A stretch of DNA of 64,000 nucleotides from Choanephora cucurbitarum (taxonomy: Eukaryota > Mucoromycota > Mucoromycetes > Mucorales > Choanephoraceae): NCBI GenBank assembly GCA_025331435.1, contig JAIWNI010000005.1, positions 434,001 to 498,000 of the forward strand. Reading direction: 5' to 3'. Below the pieces are notes generated by a model. The model did no database searches, was not told the DNA's origin, and was given only the letters and a program-made list of their open reading frames with translations. Of the stretch, positions 1 to 13,272 are shown one piece after another; the stretch's first letter is position 1, and each line of letters begins with the position of its first letter. A program made the translations under genes and the position numbers.

Positions 1-2
1 CA

Positions 3-134
3 CCCTCCTCGACTGGCGGCATTGACGCTGTTTGTAACTATCTTGATATTCTTCAATCTCTTTTGCCTTTCGCTGCTCCTACTCATCCAATACGTAAAAG
101 AGTAGGAGCAAACGCCAGTGAGGAGCGAACTTAA
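3..134 (+). CDS. 3' end of an unknown protein-coding gene (partial)
   Basis: One frame is open from the window edge to a TAA at 132-134 and gives a 43-residue tail rich in polar residues. The other two frames look less protein-like: one stops after seven codons, and the other gives a hydrophobic stretch. The window edge cuts the gene, so no domain can be named. The call rests on an open frame and ordinary amino-acid composition only, and the sequence could equally be non-coding. Confidence 0.35.
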   Translation, partial: PSSTGGIDAVCNYLDILQSLLPFAAPTHPIRKRVGANASEERT

Positions 135-1969
135 GCCTTCAGAAGGTAATCCAATGTGATCCAATTCATACTCTTGTTAACTAGCCTTCTTGAAAGGCGC
201 AGTAGGATGGGCACGACGAAAAGTCACCAAAGAAAAAAGAGGGGGAAAACACCGATTCAGCATTTGTTGTCGACGCAAAAAGCTACCATGTACCTTGAGC
301 AAAACCCAATTTTTGGGTACAAGCTACCGATAGTGTAGAAGTGACAGTGATTTCTAGCCTTTCCCGAGCGCATTTCTGCCAGATATCTATGGGACTTGCT
401 GTTATTGCTGAATCCATAAGTCTCGTATTTTCATATGTTAGAAAAGAACTTTAAATGTTGTAAAAGAAAAGAGAAAAAGTTTTTTTAAGTTCTTACTGCT
501 TACTATGTACTATTGAGCGTCTGCGTCACCAAGCGAGCTTTGAAAATTAAGGTAAGCCATCGATTTTTGAAACACAGTTAAAGACTTCCACTTAGTTACT
601 TTGCTAAATAAACATTGATAAAGCTTATTTCTTGAGATAATGTATGTACAAAAGAAAAATGTGATTTTTAGTTTGAAACGAGGAAAGAAAACGAGAGAGA
701 AAAGAAATTGTGTCAAACCAGGCTTTCATAATACTTGCTGATAAACAGTGCGCATGGTCACAAGCGATTGCTTGTACTAGCAATATTAATGAAGCGAATT
801 TGCGTTTGTCATTTTTGAAACAACAATGAAAAATTATAAGTAAAGTTGTCGCATGGATTTCGAAGTCAGAAATTCGGAAATGTTTCCGCAACTTTCGTTC
901 CTCATGATACTTTATCTCATTCACACTTTGTAGCACGCATAAGTAGATTGAGCTTTTCGTAAACATTTGCTTAAGACAGTTGTTTGCATTGTTGGACCTA
1001 TAACTCAATCTAGCCATCTATCTTTTTCGGCATAAATCTCTGTAAACTGATTTCATGCTACTTTCTTCCCCTGAGGTTTAAATTGCCGCTTTAAACTTCT
1101 GCATATTAAAATGTCAATTTGGGCCGGTTAGTAAAATCTGCAAGCAAATGACAGTTTTGAACACGAAAAGGTAATGATCGAATCTGAAAGGCAAGATCAG
1201 ATAAAGAGAAACATACTTTCCTCATCTTGTACATGTATCTCTGCATTGTAAAGCTAGTCTTGCTATTAAGCTAATTGCTTCATGTCATAGCATGCGAATT
1301 TTCTGAAGCATGTGCTTCTACTAATTTCATTGTGTGTACAAACGAAGAAATAAGATGTAGTTGTTGGCCTGTTTGAAGTATTGATCCAGTTTCTGGAAAT
1401 TACTATCTTTAGAAAATAACCAATCTATACAACACTATTCTCGCTGAAAAAGATGAAAGGAGCACAAACCTACTCATCATCTTTTTTTAGTCTAAATGTC
1501 TGGTTTTAGGGCCTTCATGTAGTACAAGAATTTATAATTGATGATCGATTGTAACTTAATAGAAACTGCTCATCGGAAGCAAACTTTGAGGTAGATATTC
1601 TGTGTAAGAACGTCTATAACGTACAGCCCATTGAAACATTTTGAGAAAGATAAGATTACACTTTGAAATCATAAGCTTGGCTACAATTGGTTTTTAAGTT
1701 CATAGTATTTTTGTAGAATTCTAAAACTATGAGATACTCATTAACACTCTTAATTGTAGATCGGCATTTTAGTCATAAGCAAAAAAGAAATCATACGAAA
1801 CCCTCACAATTATATACATAATATTTTTGCAATTGACGTATATAAAGTGTAATGTTATTACCATATTTGGTATAGATGATTTAATACAATAAAGAAAGGA
1901 AAAATTTCATGCAAACAACTTATCTCTTTTTTTTTATCTGGTGTTCTTTCTCTTATTAAAACAAAAAAT
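135..1969. other. Intergenic, about 1.8 kb, nothing recognised
   Basis: AT-rich sequence with only short ORFs lacking splice support or recognisable motifs. I see no tRNA, repeat array or transposon end. The last 150 bases hold T-rich tracts of the kind found just upstream of start codons throughout this window, probably the promoter and 5' UTR of the following gene. Confidence 0.6.
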
Positions 1970-4900
1970 ATGGCAAGTGTTGTAAAGTACAACTCAGTGG
2001 GCCAGACAACCCATGAAATGGGCATTGACTCTCCACATGAAAACATGCAAAGGGAAAAGAATAAAGTCGAAATTCATGAGATAGAAGAGAAAAATAATGT
2101 TAAATCAGACGCAGAAGAAAAGCATCAAGAAGATGAACTGAAAAAGAATCCAGGAAACGAAATCGATGGCTCTGGCAGAGTTTACTCAAAGCTACAGCCC
2201 TCCGAAACTGAAGTGAATTATGACAACATGATTGAACAAGACAACGTCGACAACAATCAGAACAAAGCACCCGTCAATTTGCAACAACAAAATGTATCCC
2301 AATCGTTCGACAAAGGGCCACTGCGAAGAACTAGTAGCTCAACTAGTTCCCGTCATCCACGTCGTCGCCACAGTACATCTTCGACATTAAGAGCAAGCCG
2401 TCGTCCCCAGCAGCGACGCTTAGGAAGTCAGCCTTCTCTTTTTAACCAGACTTTCGAATCAACATTGTCTAACATCAACACAATATTCAATCCAACAGAT
2501 CCAGATGTTGATAATCACGAAGCCAAAATAAAACGACCAATGCCTTTGAAACCCGTATCACCAGACGATATAGTTTATGGCCTTCAATTACAGGCTATGA
2601 AGTATATCATTGTTGCCTGTTTCGTTTGTTATCTACTAGGTAGGCTTCGATTTGGCTACATCATTGGTATGTTGATTATTGCCTTATGCGCTTGGTCCTA
2701 TTGGAACTTGGGTCAAACGGTAGCAGAAGGTCTCGAATGGCAATTGGAAAAGATAGAAAATATGAAGACAGTATGTGGTAGTTCTGACAGGCTCGTTACA
2801 CCTCTCTTTCTAACTAACTTTTGACTAGCTATATACTTCTGAAGGCGAATCGGTCGAATGGCTCAACTACATGATTGAGAAGCTTTGGCGTTCCATCAAC
2901 CCTGAGATGTTTACTGATATCGAAGATTTGCTTGAGGATACACTGCAAAGTGTAGCCCCTAGTTTTATTGTAAGTTTTCTTATTATTGATTCTTCCCTAA
3001 ATTAGCCATACTTAAAACCTGCTGCATAATTTAGCAAGCCATCAAGGTTTCTGATTTTGATATTGGTGTACAAGCTCCGCGTATTCAGATGTACGTAAAT
3101 GGATATCATTTTCACGTCATTTACTAACCTATCAATAGGATCCGTATGTTCCCTCCATTACCTGGACAGCCAGAAGAAAGCATCGTGAGTGAGACAAAAA
3201 CAATCGCTCAGAATTACATAGCTCATTTTTTTTCTTTCCTTTCTAGTTTGGCGAGGCCTCATTCAGTTTTCATGCAAACCCCATTTCTTCAGTTGTAACC
3301 ACAAGAGGCGTTAATTCGACTCCGCCTGGTTTATCTATCCGGTTTCAAACTGCCTTGAAGGCTCCTTTAGATGTTAAGGCCGAGCTAACTGCGTTCTCTG
3401 CAAAGGTTCGATTTAAGCTGACAACATGTCCAGATATGCCTTTCATTTCAAATGCAACTATTGCTTTCACAAGAGTGCCTAAGATTGAGACAGGTGTTAT
3501 GCCCTTGTCAAAGCACTTGAATATCATGAATGTAAGCATTATATTTATCGGCAGTAGTCTTCTTTTGTTTTAATGTTATTCTTTCCCTTACTTTATTTTA
3601 GTTGCCTACAATCAAAACTCTTGTCAATGAAGGAGTAAAATTAGGCTTTGCAGATCTTGTTGATCCCAAGAGTATTACACTTGATGTAAAAGCACTAATT
3701 GGTCTCTTCAATCAAGATACAAATGCAATTGGTGTTGTTGTGGCGGAAATCCGAGAGGCGACTCGAGATGGCTCTATTAAATTCCAAGGTAAGTAATGAA
3801 CTGATAAAGAAAGCAAATTTTGCTGATTTCTTTTTAGATATGGAAGATTCTTACGCAACTATCTCATTAAATACACAACCCAAAAAGACAAGTTCAACAA
3901 CTCGTGTTTTAACTAATGATAAAAATCCAAGATGGAACGAGAATCTGTATATCTTAGTCTCTAAAGGTAAGAAGAAGCAAAAAAAAAAAAAAAGAAAAAG
4001 CACAGACATGTTTAGTTTATATTTGTTTATAGATGACATTCTATCGGAAACCAAAATTCAGATCAAGGTTTGGGATGCTGATAAAGTAAAGTTTGACGAT
4101 ATGTGGGGCTCTGTCTCTATTCCCATTAAAGAGGCTGTTCAAGCTGAATTTGATAAAATTGGCAATATCACAAATTGGTGTCAAGAAGAGCGCGTTATAT
4201 TTGATGGGTAAAGAAAAAATATCACAATTGTTTTGTTTTGTGTAAACTTATCTCGTCTTTTATTTATTTAGTTGGTCTCCTATTGATGGTAAAGATGATG
4301 CTCATTCAAAGGTCAAGCTCAATTTCAAGCTAAGCTTCCATCCCAAGTATCCAACACCTAATATGGATATATTCTCTAGTAACTCAATGGACCTCAAGAA
4401 GCAGCCTAAGGCTATTCAAGAGCGAGACAAGAAGCAAAAAAGTGATTTACTTGACGTACCCGTACCTCCTGAACATAATAATGGCATCCTTTCTGTTCAA
4501 ATTCAACAGGCTGTTGATCTGGAAATTGGTGATCCTGAAGTCTTGCCTACTTCGGAGGAGTTCAAACATCCTTATAGTCCTCATAAGGTTGTCAGTCCTT
4601 ATGCTGTTCTCTATCTTAATGACAATAAGGTCTATCGAACAAGAACTAAGTTGAAGAACCCAAGCCCTCACTGGAATGCTTTGACTGAGCAATTTATTAA
4701 GGATATGGAGAACACTACCATCCGCATCTCTATCAAGAACTCAGTTGATCTGGAACGTGATCCTGTTTTGGGAACACGATGTATGAAGCTTAAAGACCTC
4801 TTTGCTGATCAAGAAGGCAAGTTCAAAGAAATACAAAGATGGATCCCTTTGGCCGATGGTATTGGTTTTGGTAAAGTTTTGATTTCCTTAAAATACAAGC

Positions 4901-5944
4901 CTGTCAAATTGACTTTGCCTCGTGAACTTCAGGGCTGCGGTAAGCTTATGAGTTTAATTTGTTCTTGATGTCGAGCATTACACTGACTTTTTTTTTAATG
5001 TGCTAGATGTTGGTACTCTTGTTGTTGAAAGCTTAAAACTTGAAAAGCTGAATGCACCATATGCCGCCAATTACATCAATTCAACTAAAGCCACATTGGC
5101 ACTTAATGTTGATCCTGTTATTCTGAAGCGACTCAAATCTCGCAACCTTTCTAGAGAAAGCAACATTATTGAAGAATCTCCTCATGGCTGGTACGGACAG
5201 CAGCTGTTTTTCCCATTGATGATGCGTTATCGTACTGCCATCTATGTACATATAAGCCAAGGCTCGATAACATCAACTAAGGCAACAGGTCGCTTCTGGC
5301 TCAAGGATATGGTAGATAACGATTGGCAATATATCAAAATAGGATTACATGAATACATCAGTGAGCGCTCTAAAGTAGCTAACCGAAATGAAGATCGCTG
5401 GGAACAAGAAGGAGCTTTTGGCTATGTTGTTCTTCGTATGAAAATTGTTCCTGGATTCTCTCCTGTCCATACTCGCTTGTCAACATTCAACAAGGACTTT
5501 GTTGGCTCAGATCCTTTCTATGATGAGACATTGAAGTACAAAGCCCAGAAATGGATCAAGGCCCATAACGACAAGCAAAAAGGCGAGGATATCGAAAAAG
5601 AAGAAACTGGTTTGGATCATGAGATGCAGTCTGCTGTCGAAGCAGAAAAATCTAGATCAATGAAAAAAGAAAATGCTTCCAGCTTTGATTATGGCAGAAG
5701 AAGATCATCAAGCCTTTCTTCTGAATACGGCGAATCTGAATCTGAAGACGAGTATGATACTGAGGATGAAGAGCTTCATGCAGGCATGGTAGACGAGAAG
5801 AAGAAGAAGAATAAGATTAGCAAGCATCGTGTCGTTCGAAAGGTAGCATGGAGTCTTGACAAAGTAAAACACAAGGTTGATATCATCCGAGAAGGATTCA
5901 ATTCTGAAACCAGAGCTGGTCGTACTGTCGCTAAAGAAGCTTAA
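1970..5944 (+). CDS. Tricalbin/Mug190-like membrane-tethered SMP and C2 domain protein
   Basis: Ten exons (1970-2770, 2829-2969, 3035-3090, 3139-3184, 3247-3531, 3602-3788, 3838-3966, 4033-4207, 4272-4939, 5007-5944) join in frame to 1141 residues. The N-terminus is long, charged and Ser/Arg-rich. Residues about 206-247 form a hydrophobic hairpin typical of ER-anchored tricalbins. Next comes an SMP lipid-transfer domain (about 270-480, starting at the EWLNYMIEKLW motif), then C2-like domains at about 515-610 and 690-815, and a basic, acidic-patched tail. Family knowledge: such proteins tether the ER to the plasma membrane and move lipids between them. Fungal Mug190-type proteins share this order. 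Assignment to the tricalbin or the Mug190 subfamily is uncertain; membership of the superfamily is firm. Confidence 0.85.
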
Positions 5945-6430
5945 ACACTTTCTGTACTTAAACACCATGTTGCAATTAATAAATTATCCTGTTTCAAAAC
6001 GAAAAAAGAAAAGCTTTCTGTATGTGACAGGCTTAAATCAGCTATACTCTGGCAAAATTTATGCGGCTAATGCGCTGCCCTTTTTCTTTTTAGCATAATG
6101 AAGAAGAGAGAAGGTGGGAGATAACTTGCATAAAGGGCCAAGTAAAGATATACTTGATACTTTGCGCATGCACCATTAAGCTTTTATTTTGCTTTCAGAC
6201 TTGGATCTTTGATTCAGTTTTTAATCCTCAAAGAATCTCCTGTCAAAGGCTATGTCTTGGAAACTTCTAAAATGATTAATCACCATCCATGATGGCGTAA
6301 TAGCGGAATTATAATTCCATCTAATCATAGTTCAAGGAATTTCAAAGTACTAATACTAGATATAAAAGCTAACAATAAGATGTCATTTATATTTTCCCTT
6401 TTTTCTTTTTGATCAACTTTTGCAAAAAGC
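5945..6430. other. Intergenic between the SMP-C2 gene and SQR
   Basis: About 490 bases holding the 3' UTR of the tricalbin-like gene and the promoter and leader of the oxidoreductase gene. A T-rich tract lies 10-50 bases before the ATG at 6431. Nothing else was recognised. Confidence 0.5.
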
Positions 6431-7891
6431 ATGTTGTCTGTACGCGCACGCCTTTCATCTACTCTTAAAAAGCGCACATTTGCCACAGTTGCTGAAGCTG
6501 CTAAAAAGCAACCTTCAGTTGACCAGAAGTTTAAGGTTGTTGTTGTTGGTGGTGGACCTGGTGGTCTTTCAGGTAATTTTTGAGAATAAACCAACAGTTT
6601 ATCAAGTACTTAGTCCTATCCCTTCTATATGTTTGTGTACCTAATAGTTTCATCTACTATCTCCAAGTTGCTCGGAAAGAATCAAGTTGCTGTCATTGAG
6701 CCTTCTCTTAAGCATTATGTAAGTTTGAAGATATATAACTAAGCTCTCTTACTTAACACAATATGACAGTATCAACCCTTGTGGACCTACGTAGGTGGTG
6801 GTCTCAAGAGCTTCAATGAATCTGTCAAGCCTATGGGTGAAGTCATGCCAAGTGAAGCTGAATGGATCCAAGACAAGGTCGCTTCATTTGATCCCGACAA
6901 CAACACCGTTAAGCTTGCAGATGGACAGATCGTTGGATACGATTATTTAGTCGTAGCAGCAGGCATTCAACTCAATTGGGACGCTGTCAAGGGCTTGAAG
7001 GATGCCCTCGGTAAGGATGGTGTCACATCAAACTACGATGCTGACAGCGTTCAAAAGACATACAAGTTCCTTCAAGAATTCAAGGGTGGTAACGCTCTCT
7101 TTACTTTCCCCAACTCTCCACTCAAGTGTCCTGGTGCTCCTACTAAGATCACTTTCTTGGCTGAAGAAATCTTCCGTCAAAATGGCGTTCGTGACAAGAC
7201 CAACGTAATTTACAACACTGCTGCTGGTAAGATTTTCGGTGTTGATTATTATGGTGAAGTTCTTCAAAAATTAGCCAATGAACGTAACATTGCTGTCAAC
7301 TTCCAACACGAATTGCTTGAAATTGATTCTAATAACCATAAGGCTACCTTCAGAAACAATGTTAACAAGGAAGTCAAATCTTACGAATATGACTTCATTC
7401 ATGTTGCTCCTCCTCAAGGTCCTCCTACCTTCATCAAGGAATCCAAGTTGGCAGATGCTGCTGGTTGGGTTGATGTCAACAAGGATACTTGTCGCCACAA
7501 CAAATACAAGAATGTATTTGCTTTAGGTGATTGCTCTTCTCTTCCTACTTCCAAGACAGCTGCTGCTATCACCGGCGAATCTGGTGTTTTGAAGAAGAAC
7601 TTAATTGCTGATTTAGAAGGCAAGAAGATTGAGGAGGCTGTTTATGATGGTTACACCAGTTGTCCATTGATTGTTGGTCGCGACCAACTTATCTTGGCAG
7701 AATTCTCTGGCTACACTGGTAAGCCTCTCGAGACTTTCCCTGTTGATCAACGTCAAATCAGCAAGACTGCTCAATATTTGAACAAGGAAATTATTCCCAG
7801 CATCTATTGGAATGGCTTGTTGAAGGGTACTTGGACTGGTCCTTCTACTTTCCGTCGTCTTTTTGATCCTGTTCGCTCAAAGCACGACTAA
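6431..7891 (+). CDS. hmt2: Mitochondrial sulfide:quinone oxidoreductase
   Basis: Three exons (6431-6572, 6648-6718, 6770-7891) give 444 residues. The first 30 residues are Arg/Ser/Thr-rich, as in a mitochondrial presequence. The FAD dinucleotide motif GGGPGG is at about 40-45, the second flavin motif (FALGDCS) at about 322-328, and redox-active cysteines lie in LKCPG (about 191) and TSCPLIVG (about 369). Family knowledge: the enzyme oxidises sulfide at the inner membrane and passes electrons to ubiquinone; the fission-yeast homologue Hmt2 supports sulfide detoxification. The C-terminus (WNGLLKGTW region) is typical of the type II SQR/SQRDL family. No anomaly is visible. Confidence 0.93.
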
Positions 7892-8469
7892 ACTCATACC
7901 CTTATCTTTTCTTTTGAATAGAAGAAAATAAAAGTTGTTACATTTATTTATTAATATTACATTTTAATGGGTCTATTCTATTGAACAAGAAGAGGTCTAC
8001 GAATTTCAGAGGTTTCAAAAGACCAAAGTTGCTGATCACTGTCTCAATTATCCTGCTCGGGAATACTTAAAAGGAATTTGTCTTCAACGGTATAAAGGCT
8101 TGTTTTCATAGTGAATGTGGCATGGTTATAGAGCAAACTGAATACGTTATTTCAGGTTTTTTCTTTAAGAAAGGATATCTAATCTAGCAATAGAGCCAAT
8201 TGTCAAAGTAGCTGACATGCGTGCAATCTTACTGGCAGTTGGTTCATCAGCAATTTATCGTATTTAGTATAAATTGGCAAAACAGGCCATCATGCGGAGT
8301 TCTTATGAAATGAGTTGTAGATGTGCCTCTAATGGCAAGAAGGAAATAATTTCTTTGACTCGGTGGAATAAGAAAAAAAAAAATAGATTTGCAAAAAAAA
8401 AGATATCTTGCTTTGTTTTCTTCCTCTTGTATTTTTTTCTTTTTCTTCAACTTCTTTTCCTTATTGAAC
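7892..8469. other. Intergenic between SQR and gcvH
   Basis: About 580 bases. An AATAAA-like signal (7926 region) follows the SQR stop. The second half is poly-A/poly-T rich and ends in a strong pyrimidine tract just before the gcvH start. No further feature was seen. Confidence 0.5.
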
Positions 8470-9097
8470 ATGGCTCTCAGACTCTTAACTTCTCGCGTTG
8501 TTCCCCGTGCTTATACACCTATTGTTCAGAAGTCCGCTTCTATGGCCCTCTTCCGTGGTTATGCTAGTAAGTTGTATTACAATGTAGTGACAGTGTACTA
8601 ACTGTCAGCAGCAAAGAGATTTACAGAAGAACATGAATGGATCTCTGTCGAAAATGGCGTTGGTACCTTTGGTATCACTAGCCATGCTCAATCTTCTTTG
8701 GGTGATATTGTCTTTGTTGAAGTTCCTGGTATTGGTGATGAAGTTAAGAGAGGAGGTAAGAATAAAAAAAATATAGCATAAACAATAGTATCTCAAGTAC
8801 GTATCTCTTATCAGCTGAAATTGGTGCTATTGAATCTGTCAAGGCAGCCTCTGAAATCTATTCACCTGTCTCTGGTGTAATTGAAGCTGTCAATTCTGAA
8901 GTAGTTGACGACCCTGCCTTGATCAACTCTAGTCCTGAAGACAAAGGTAAGTCGTCGGGTCTTTAAATTGACGTGAGAAGAAATCTCAATCTTATGCTAT
9001 GATAGGTTGGTTGGCAAAGATCAAGCTTAGCGATGAGTCAGAACTTGAGGGTTTGCTGGATGAAGCTGCTTACAAGGCTTTCATCGAAGACGCTTAA
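8470..9097 (+). CDS. GCV3: Glycine cleavage system H protein, mitochondrial
   Basis: Four exons (8470-8566, 8612-8755, 8815-8946, 9006-9097) give 154 residues, a normal length for a mitochondrial H protein. The first 32 residues are a basic, Ser/Ala-rich presequence. The mature part starts at the KRFTEEHEW motif. The lipoyl-attachment lysine lies in the ESVKAASE motif at about residue 90. Family knowledge: the lipoylated H protein shuttles the aminomethyl group between P, T and L proteins of the glycine decarboxylase complex in the matrix. Three introns of 45-60 nt are all supported by frame continuity. Confidence 0.95.
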
Positions 9098-9303
9098 AAC
9101 TAAATATTGTTTGTATTTATTTCCTTTCCTTTTGCACCTTAAATAAACTATTATGATTCTCTTGTGATAAACTGTCATACCTTAAAACAAAAAAATCATA
9201 ACATATGACTTTTCTCTGCAAGTAGTTTGTAATCGCGTCCCTTTAATTTCCTTTCCTTTCCTTTTTTCTTTCTAATCTTTACTTTATCTTATTGAGCCAT
9301 TGA

Positions 9304-12300
9304 ATGATTCGTTCTGTTGAGCAGAAGAGAGAAAGGCATTATAATTTTCATACGATTTTACTATTAAAATCTTCTATCCAGGAAGGGAGAGAATTGTATG
9401 CTGAAGCATATGCACACGCCTGCACCGCTGTCAAATTAGACAAGTTAGCACAATACACCAAAGCTATCGAGTCTTATCGGAAGGTGCTCAAGGTATACTT
9501 TCTAACGTTGTCTTCGTTTCTTACTGCTTTTTGTATAATAACTCTTTTCAGAACTTTTCTGAGTTACTTAAAGGTTAGATGTCGTATACTATTCTCATCA
9601 CTCGAGGAAGGAATGAGCTAAACAGAAGAGTTATTGTTTAGACAACACCAGTCATGAAGATAGAAATGAAATACTACAGAAAGTCAATAGATATCGACAT
9701 AGAATAGAGCAGTTAGAGCGCTATATGGAAACAACCAAATCGAATTCGCCGTCTCTGTATATCAATGACCAATCGCCTCACAAGTACCGCCGAGATTCAG
9801 TCGATTCTGACGACGAACGTACGATAGAAGACGATTATGCTGATAAGGGAAAGGTAAATAGAAATAAAGGCAGTGCTATATGATTTTTTTGTATGAACAT
9901 CTGAAAGGAGAAGATATTATCTAGTTCTCATTTGATCAAGGCGAGCTACATGAATACAAAGGTGATGCAGAACATGCATTTGATTATTTTTCAGAGGCTG
10001 CTGAATTCTTCTTAAAGGCCTACAAAGGGTATGCTTCTGATTCGACAGAAAAGGGATTGGCCAGAGAGAATTTTTCGTTAGCATTGGAACGAGCAGAACA
10101 ATCCAAAAAGAGCAGCCAGCATCTCCACAGCCCTCCTATACGTACTCGATCTTCTTCTTCAGTTTCATCCACTGATCCTTTGAGTCTGCATAGAGTACAG
10201 CTAGGCCAACGATCATCCTCTTCTACTTCTTTTGCATCTATTGAAAACCCTACAGATGACATTTTGACGCAAAGGCTATCGGCCGAAGAGATTGAAGTGC
10301 TTAAGTATACTTCATGCGTTAACGATAAGACGTTTTTGCCTTGGATCGACGAAACTGATTTGAAAGAGAAGTTTTCTTATGAAGCGAGATACGTTGATCC
10401 CGAAGGTTCACTTCGTTTGTCTGAAAAGCAATTAGAGAAGTTTGGCGGTTGGAAAAGACCAATTGAAATGATGCGACATCCTCAGTTAATTTATCTAATT
10501 TCGAGGTATACTTATATTTTATGATATATAGCGTGCTTGTTTCATCTATTCATACCTTTTCATTTGTCTTTTCTTAAAAAAAAATATCAGCACAAGTATC
10601 ATTCAAGATATTGTCACTGACTGTTCATTTGTTGCTTCTCTCTGTGTTGCAGCAGCTTATGAACGCAAATTTAAAAAGCAATTGATTACCTCTTGTATAT
10701 ACCCTCAAAATAAACAAGGTCAACCTTGTTATAATCCCAATGGAAAGTACGTTGTAAAACTCGTATATAACGGTATTGTTCGCAAAGTCGTGGTTGATGA
10801 TCTCCTGCCAGTTTCTCGAGATGGTACTTTGATGTGTACTTTCTCGACAAACAGAGGCGAACTATGGCCAAGTATTATAGAAAAAGCTGTAAGATGCCTG
10901 GCAACAAAATACACGTATAAAATGCTAACTAGAAAAGGTACCGTTAGTATATGAAGCTCATGGGTGGCTATGATTTTCCTGGCTCGTAAGTTTACAAGGC
11001 TGGACGGCTTAATTGCACATCTCTCTTCTTTGCTAACTTGTTTCTCTTTTTTTTTTTACTTAAAAGTAACTCAGGGATTGATTTACAGCAAGTATTTGAG
11101 ATATGATATAGATGATAGACCAGAAAGCTTATTAATTGTTCTTGTTTAACAGTTGCCTGACAGGCTGGATTCCAGAACACATATTTATTTATGAGTAAGG
11201 TTTATTTCTGATGTGTTAGTAGCTAACGATGCTCAAACCCGTCCATTCTCTCTCTATTTAGCAAAAACTTTGTTGCTGATAACGTATGGGATCGTCTGTT
11301 AGATGGGACAAAATACGGCGATGTCTTGGTCACTATTGCTACCGGAGAGATGACAGAGGAAGAGGCAAATGAACTCGGTCTAGTCCCTACACATGCTTAT
11401 GCTGTGATAGATATCAAGATGGTTGGCGAGAAGCGCCTTTTACAAGTTAAGAACCCATGGAGCCATAAGCGATGGAGAGGGCCTTATAGCCATTTGGATA
11501 CAAACATCTGGACTCAAGAGCTACGTGATTCTTTGGGATTTGACCCTGATGTCGCCGAGAAGAAGGACGATGGTATCTTCTGGATTGATTTCGAATCTGT
11601 GTGTTTGAACTTTACGTCTATTCATCTCAATTGGAATCCAGGGCTATTTACCCATCGATGGGTCTTACATTCTGTTTGGCCAGAGCACGTTGGACCCAAA
11701 AGGGATATTTATAGTTTAGGCTATAATCCCCAGTTCAGTCTTCATGTTCATGTACATGATAAAAAGCCTGCTGCTGTTTGGCTTTTGCTTTCAAAACACA
11801 TCATGGTAACTGAAGAAAACACAGATTATATCACATTACATGTATATAACAACACAAATGGCGAAAGAATCTATTATCCAGGTACACCATTCAAAGAGGT
11901 AAATGAAAAAAGAAATATCAAATACAGTTTTGTAGCTTTAATTGGCTTACTTTTTCTTGGGGGAAAATATAGGGCACTTATGTCAATAGCCCACATATCT
12001 TGGTACGATTCAATGCACCTCCAGGGTCAAGTGATTACACCATTGTAGTCTCTCAACATGAGAAAGAACGGTCTTTGTATTTCTCATTGCGAGCCTATTC
12101 ACTTGCACCATTCAAATTACAGAAAGTTCCTATACGTTACTCAATTGAACAAAAGGTTAAAAAAAAGAAACCGGTTTATTGATATGATTCTCATGTGTTT
12201 TCGCTTCTCTTGCATATAGATCCATAGTCAGTGGACAGAGCAAACGGCAGGCGGTAATGCTTCTAATTCATCCTATCTTAACAACCCTCAATGGAAAATC

Positions 12301-13244
12301 ACTATACCCAACACAGGCTTGCCTGTAGGACTTTTATTGCAATTAGAAGCACAAAAAGATTATGCCATTCATCTGTTGTTAGTAGAAGGCGGTAAGCGTG
12401 TATCAAGTGTTTCTGTACGTGATATCTTGGTGGAATCAGGCCCTTATCGGCATGGCTTTTGTTACTGCGAGTTACGGCAAATCAAGCGTAAGACAGAGAT
12501 ATATACCAACAACAAAAGCCTTTTATTCACAAATCCTGCCACTATTTTATTATTCAGCGGGTGATTACACAGTAGTTGCTTCTACTTTTGAAGCCGATTT
12601 GATAGGCAAATTCATCATGACTGTTTCAAGTACTGCTGATCTGCAAATAGAACCGATACCTGCCGAAGGAGCTGTAAGTAAAAGAAACGAATGGCCGTAT
12701 CATCTCATCTAATTCTCATTAAACATAGGGTTTATTTAAAAAAGTAATGCACGGCGAATGGATTGTTGGTTACAGTGCTATGGGTTGTCCTAGTTTTGGC
12801 AACTACGATAAAAATCCTCGTTACCTTTTAGAGATTCGAGAATTGACTACAGTCAAGTAAGTCTGTTGTCTTTTTTGTTATCATCTTGGATGCAGTTGAA
12901 TAATAAGTTTGTATTTCAGAGTACGTCTACAGTCCAAGAGTAATTGTGGAACAGTACCTTCTATGAATGTCACTATTTATGAAAAGCATCCAGCAGAGAT
13001 ATTTGGAAAGGAATTGGCTACTTCAGGGCCATATACAAACATCATTCAAGGTGTAGCTACCAATGATGTGGTACTTAGTCAAAATGAAACTGGTGAGTTA
13101 TGTCCCTTTTTTTTCAAATTTGTTTAGCTGACTCCTATTGTAGGTTATATCATTGTACTAGCTACTCATGATAAGGATATAGCAGCCGAATTTACAGCTA
13201 TTATCTACAGTGATCGTCCTGTGAATGTAAAGAATGATAGATAA
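9304..13244 (+). CDS. palB: Calpain-7/PalB-like cysteine protease with two MIT domains
   Basis: Fifteen exons sum to 3009 nt (1002 residues): 9304-9492, 9552-9573, 9642-9853, 9925-10505, 10591-10888, 10948-10985, 11067-11087, 11153-11194, 11262-11898, 11973-12155, 12220-12487, 12558-12673, 12729-12856, 12920-13092, 13144-13244. Two N-terminal MIT-type helical segments are followed by the calpain core: catalytic Cys in DCSFVAS, His in THAYAV and Asn in KNPWSH. C-terminal calpain-III/C2-like domains follow. Family knowledge: PalB/Rim13 works with ESCRT-III in the alkaline-pH signalling pathway and cleaves the PacC/Rim101 factor; the MIT domains bind ESCRT-III. Oddities are a 22-nt exon (9552-9573) and a GC-AG intron (11088-11152). 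The start ATG at 9304 is the least certain boundary. Confidence 0.9.
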
Positions 13245-13272
13245 GGGAGAAATAAAATAAACTAGTGACAAT

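Noticed and set aside
625..1017. 130-aa minus-strand ORF near the left edge
   Set aside because: No recognisable motif, no splice context and atypical composition; most likely a chance open frame.
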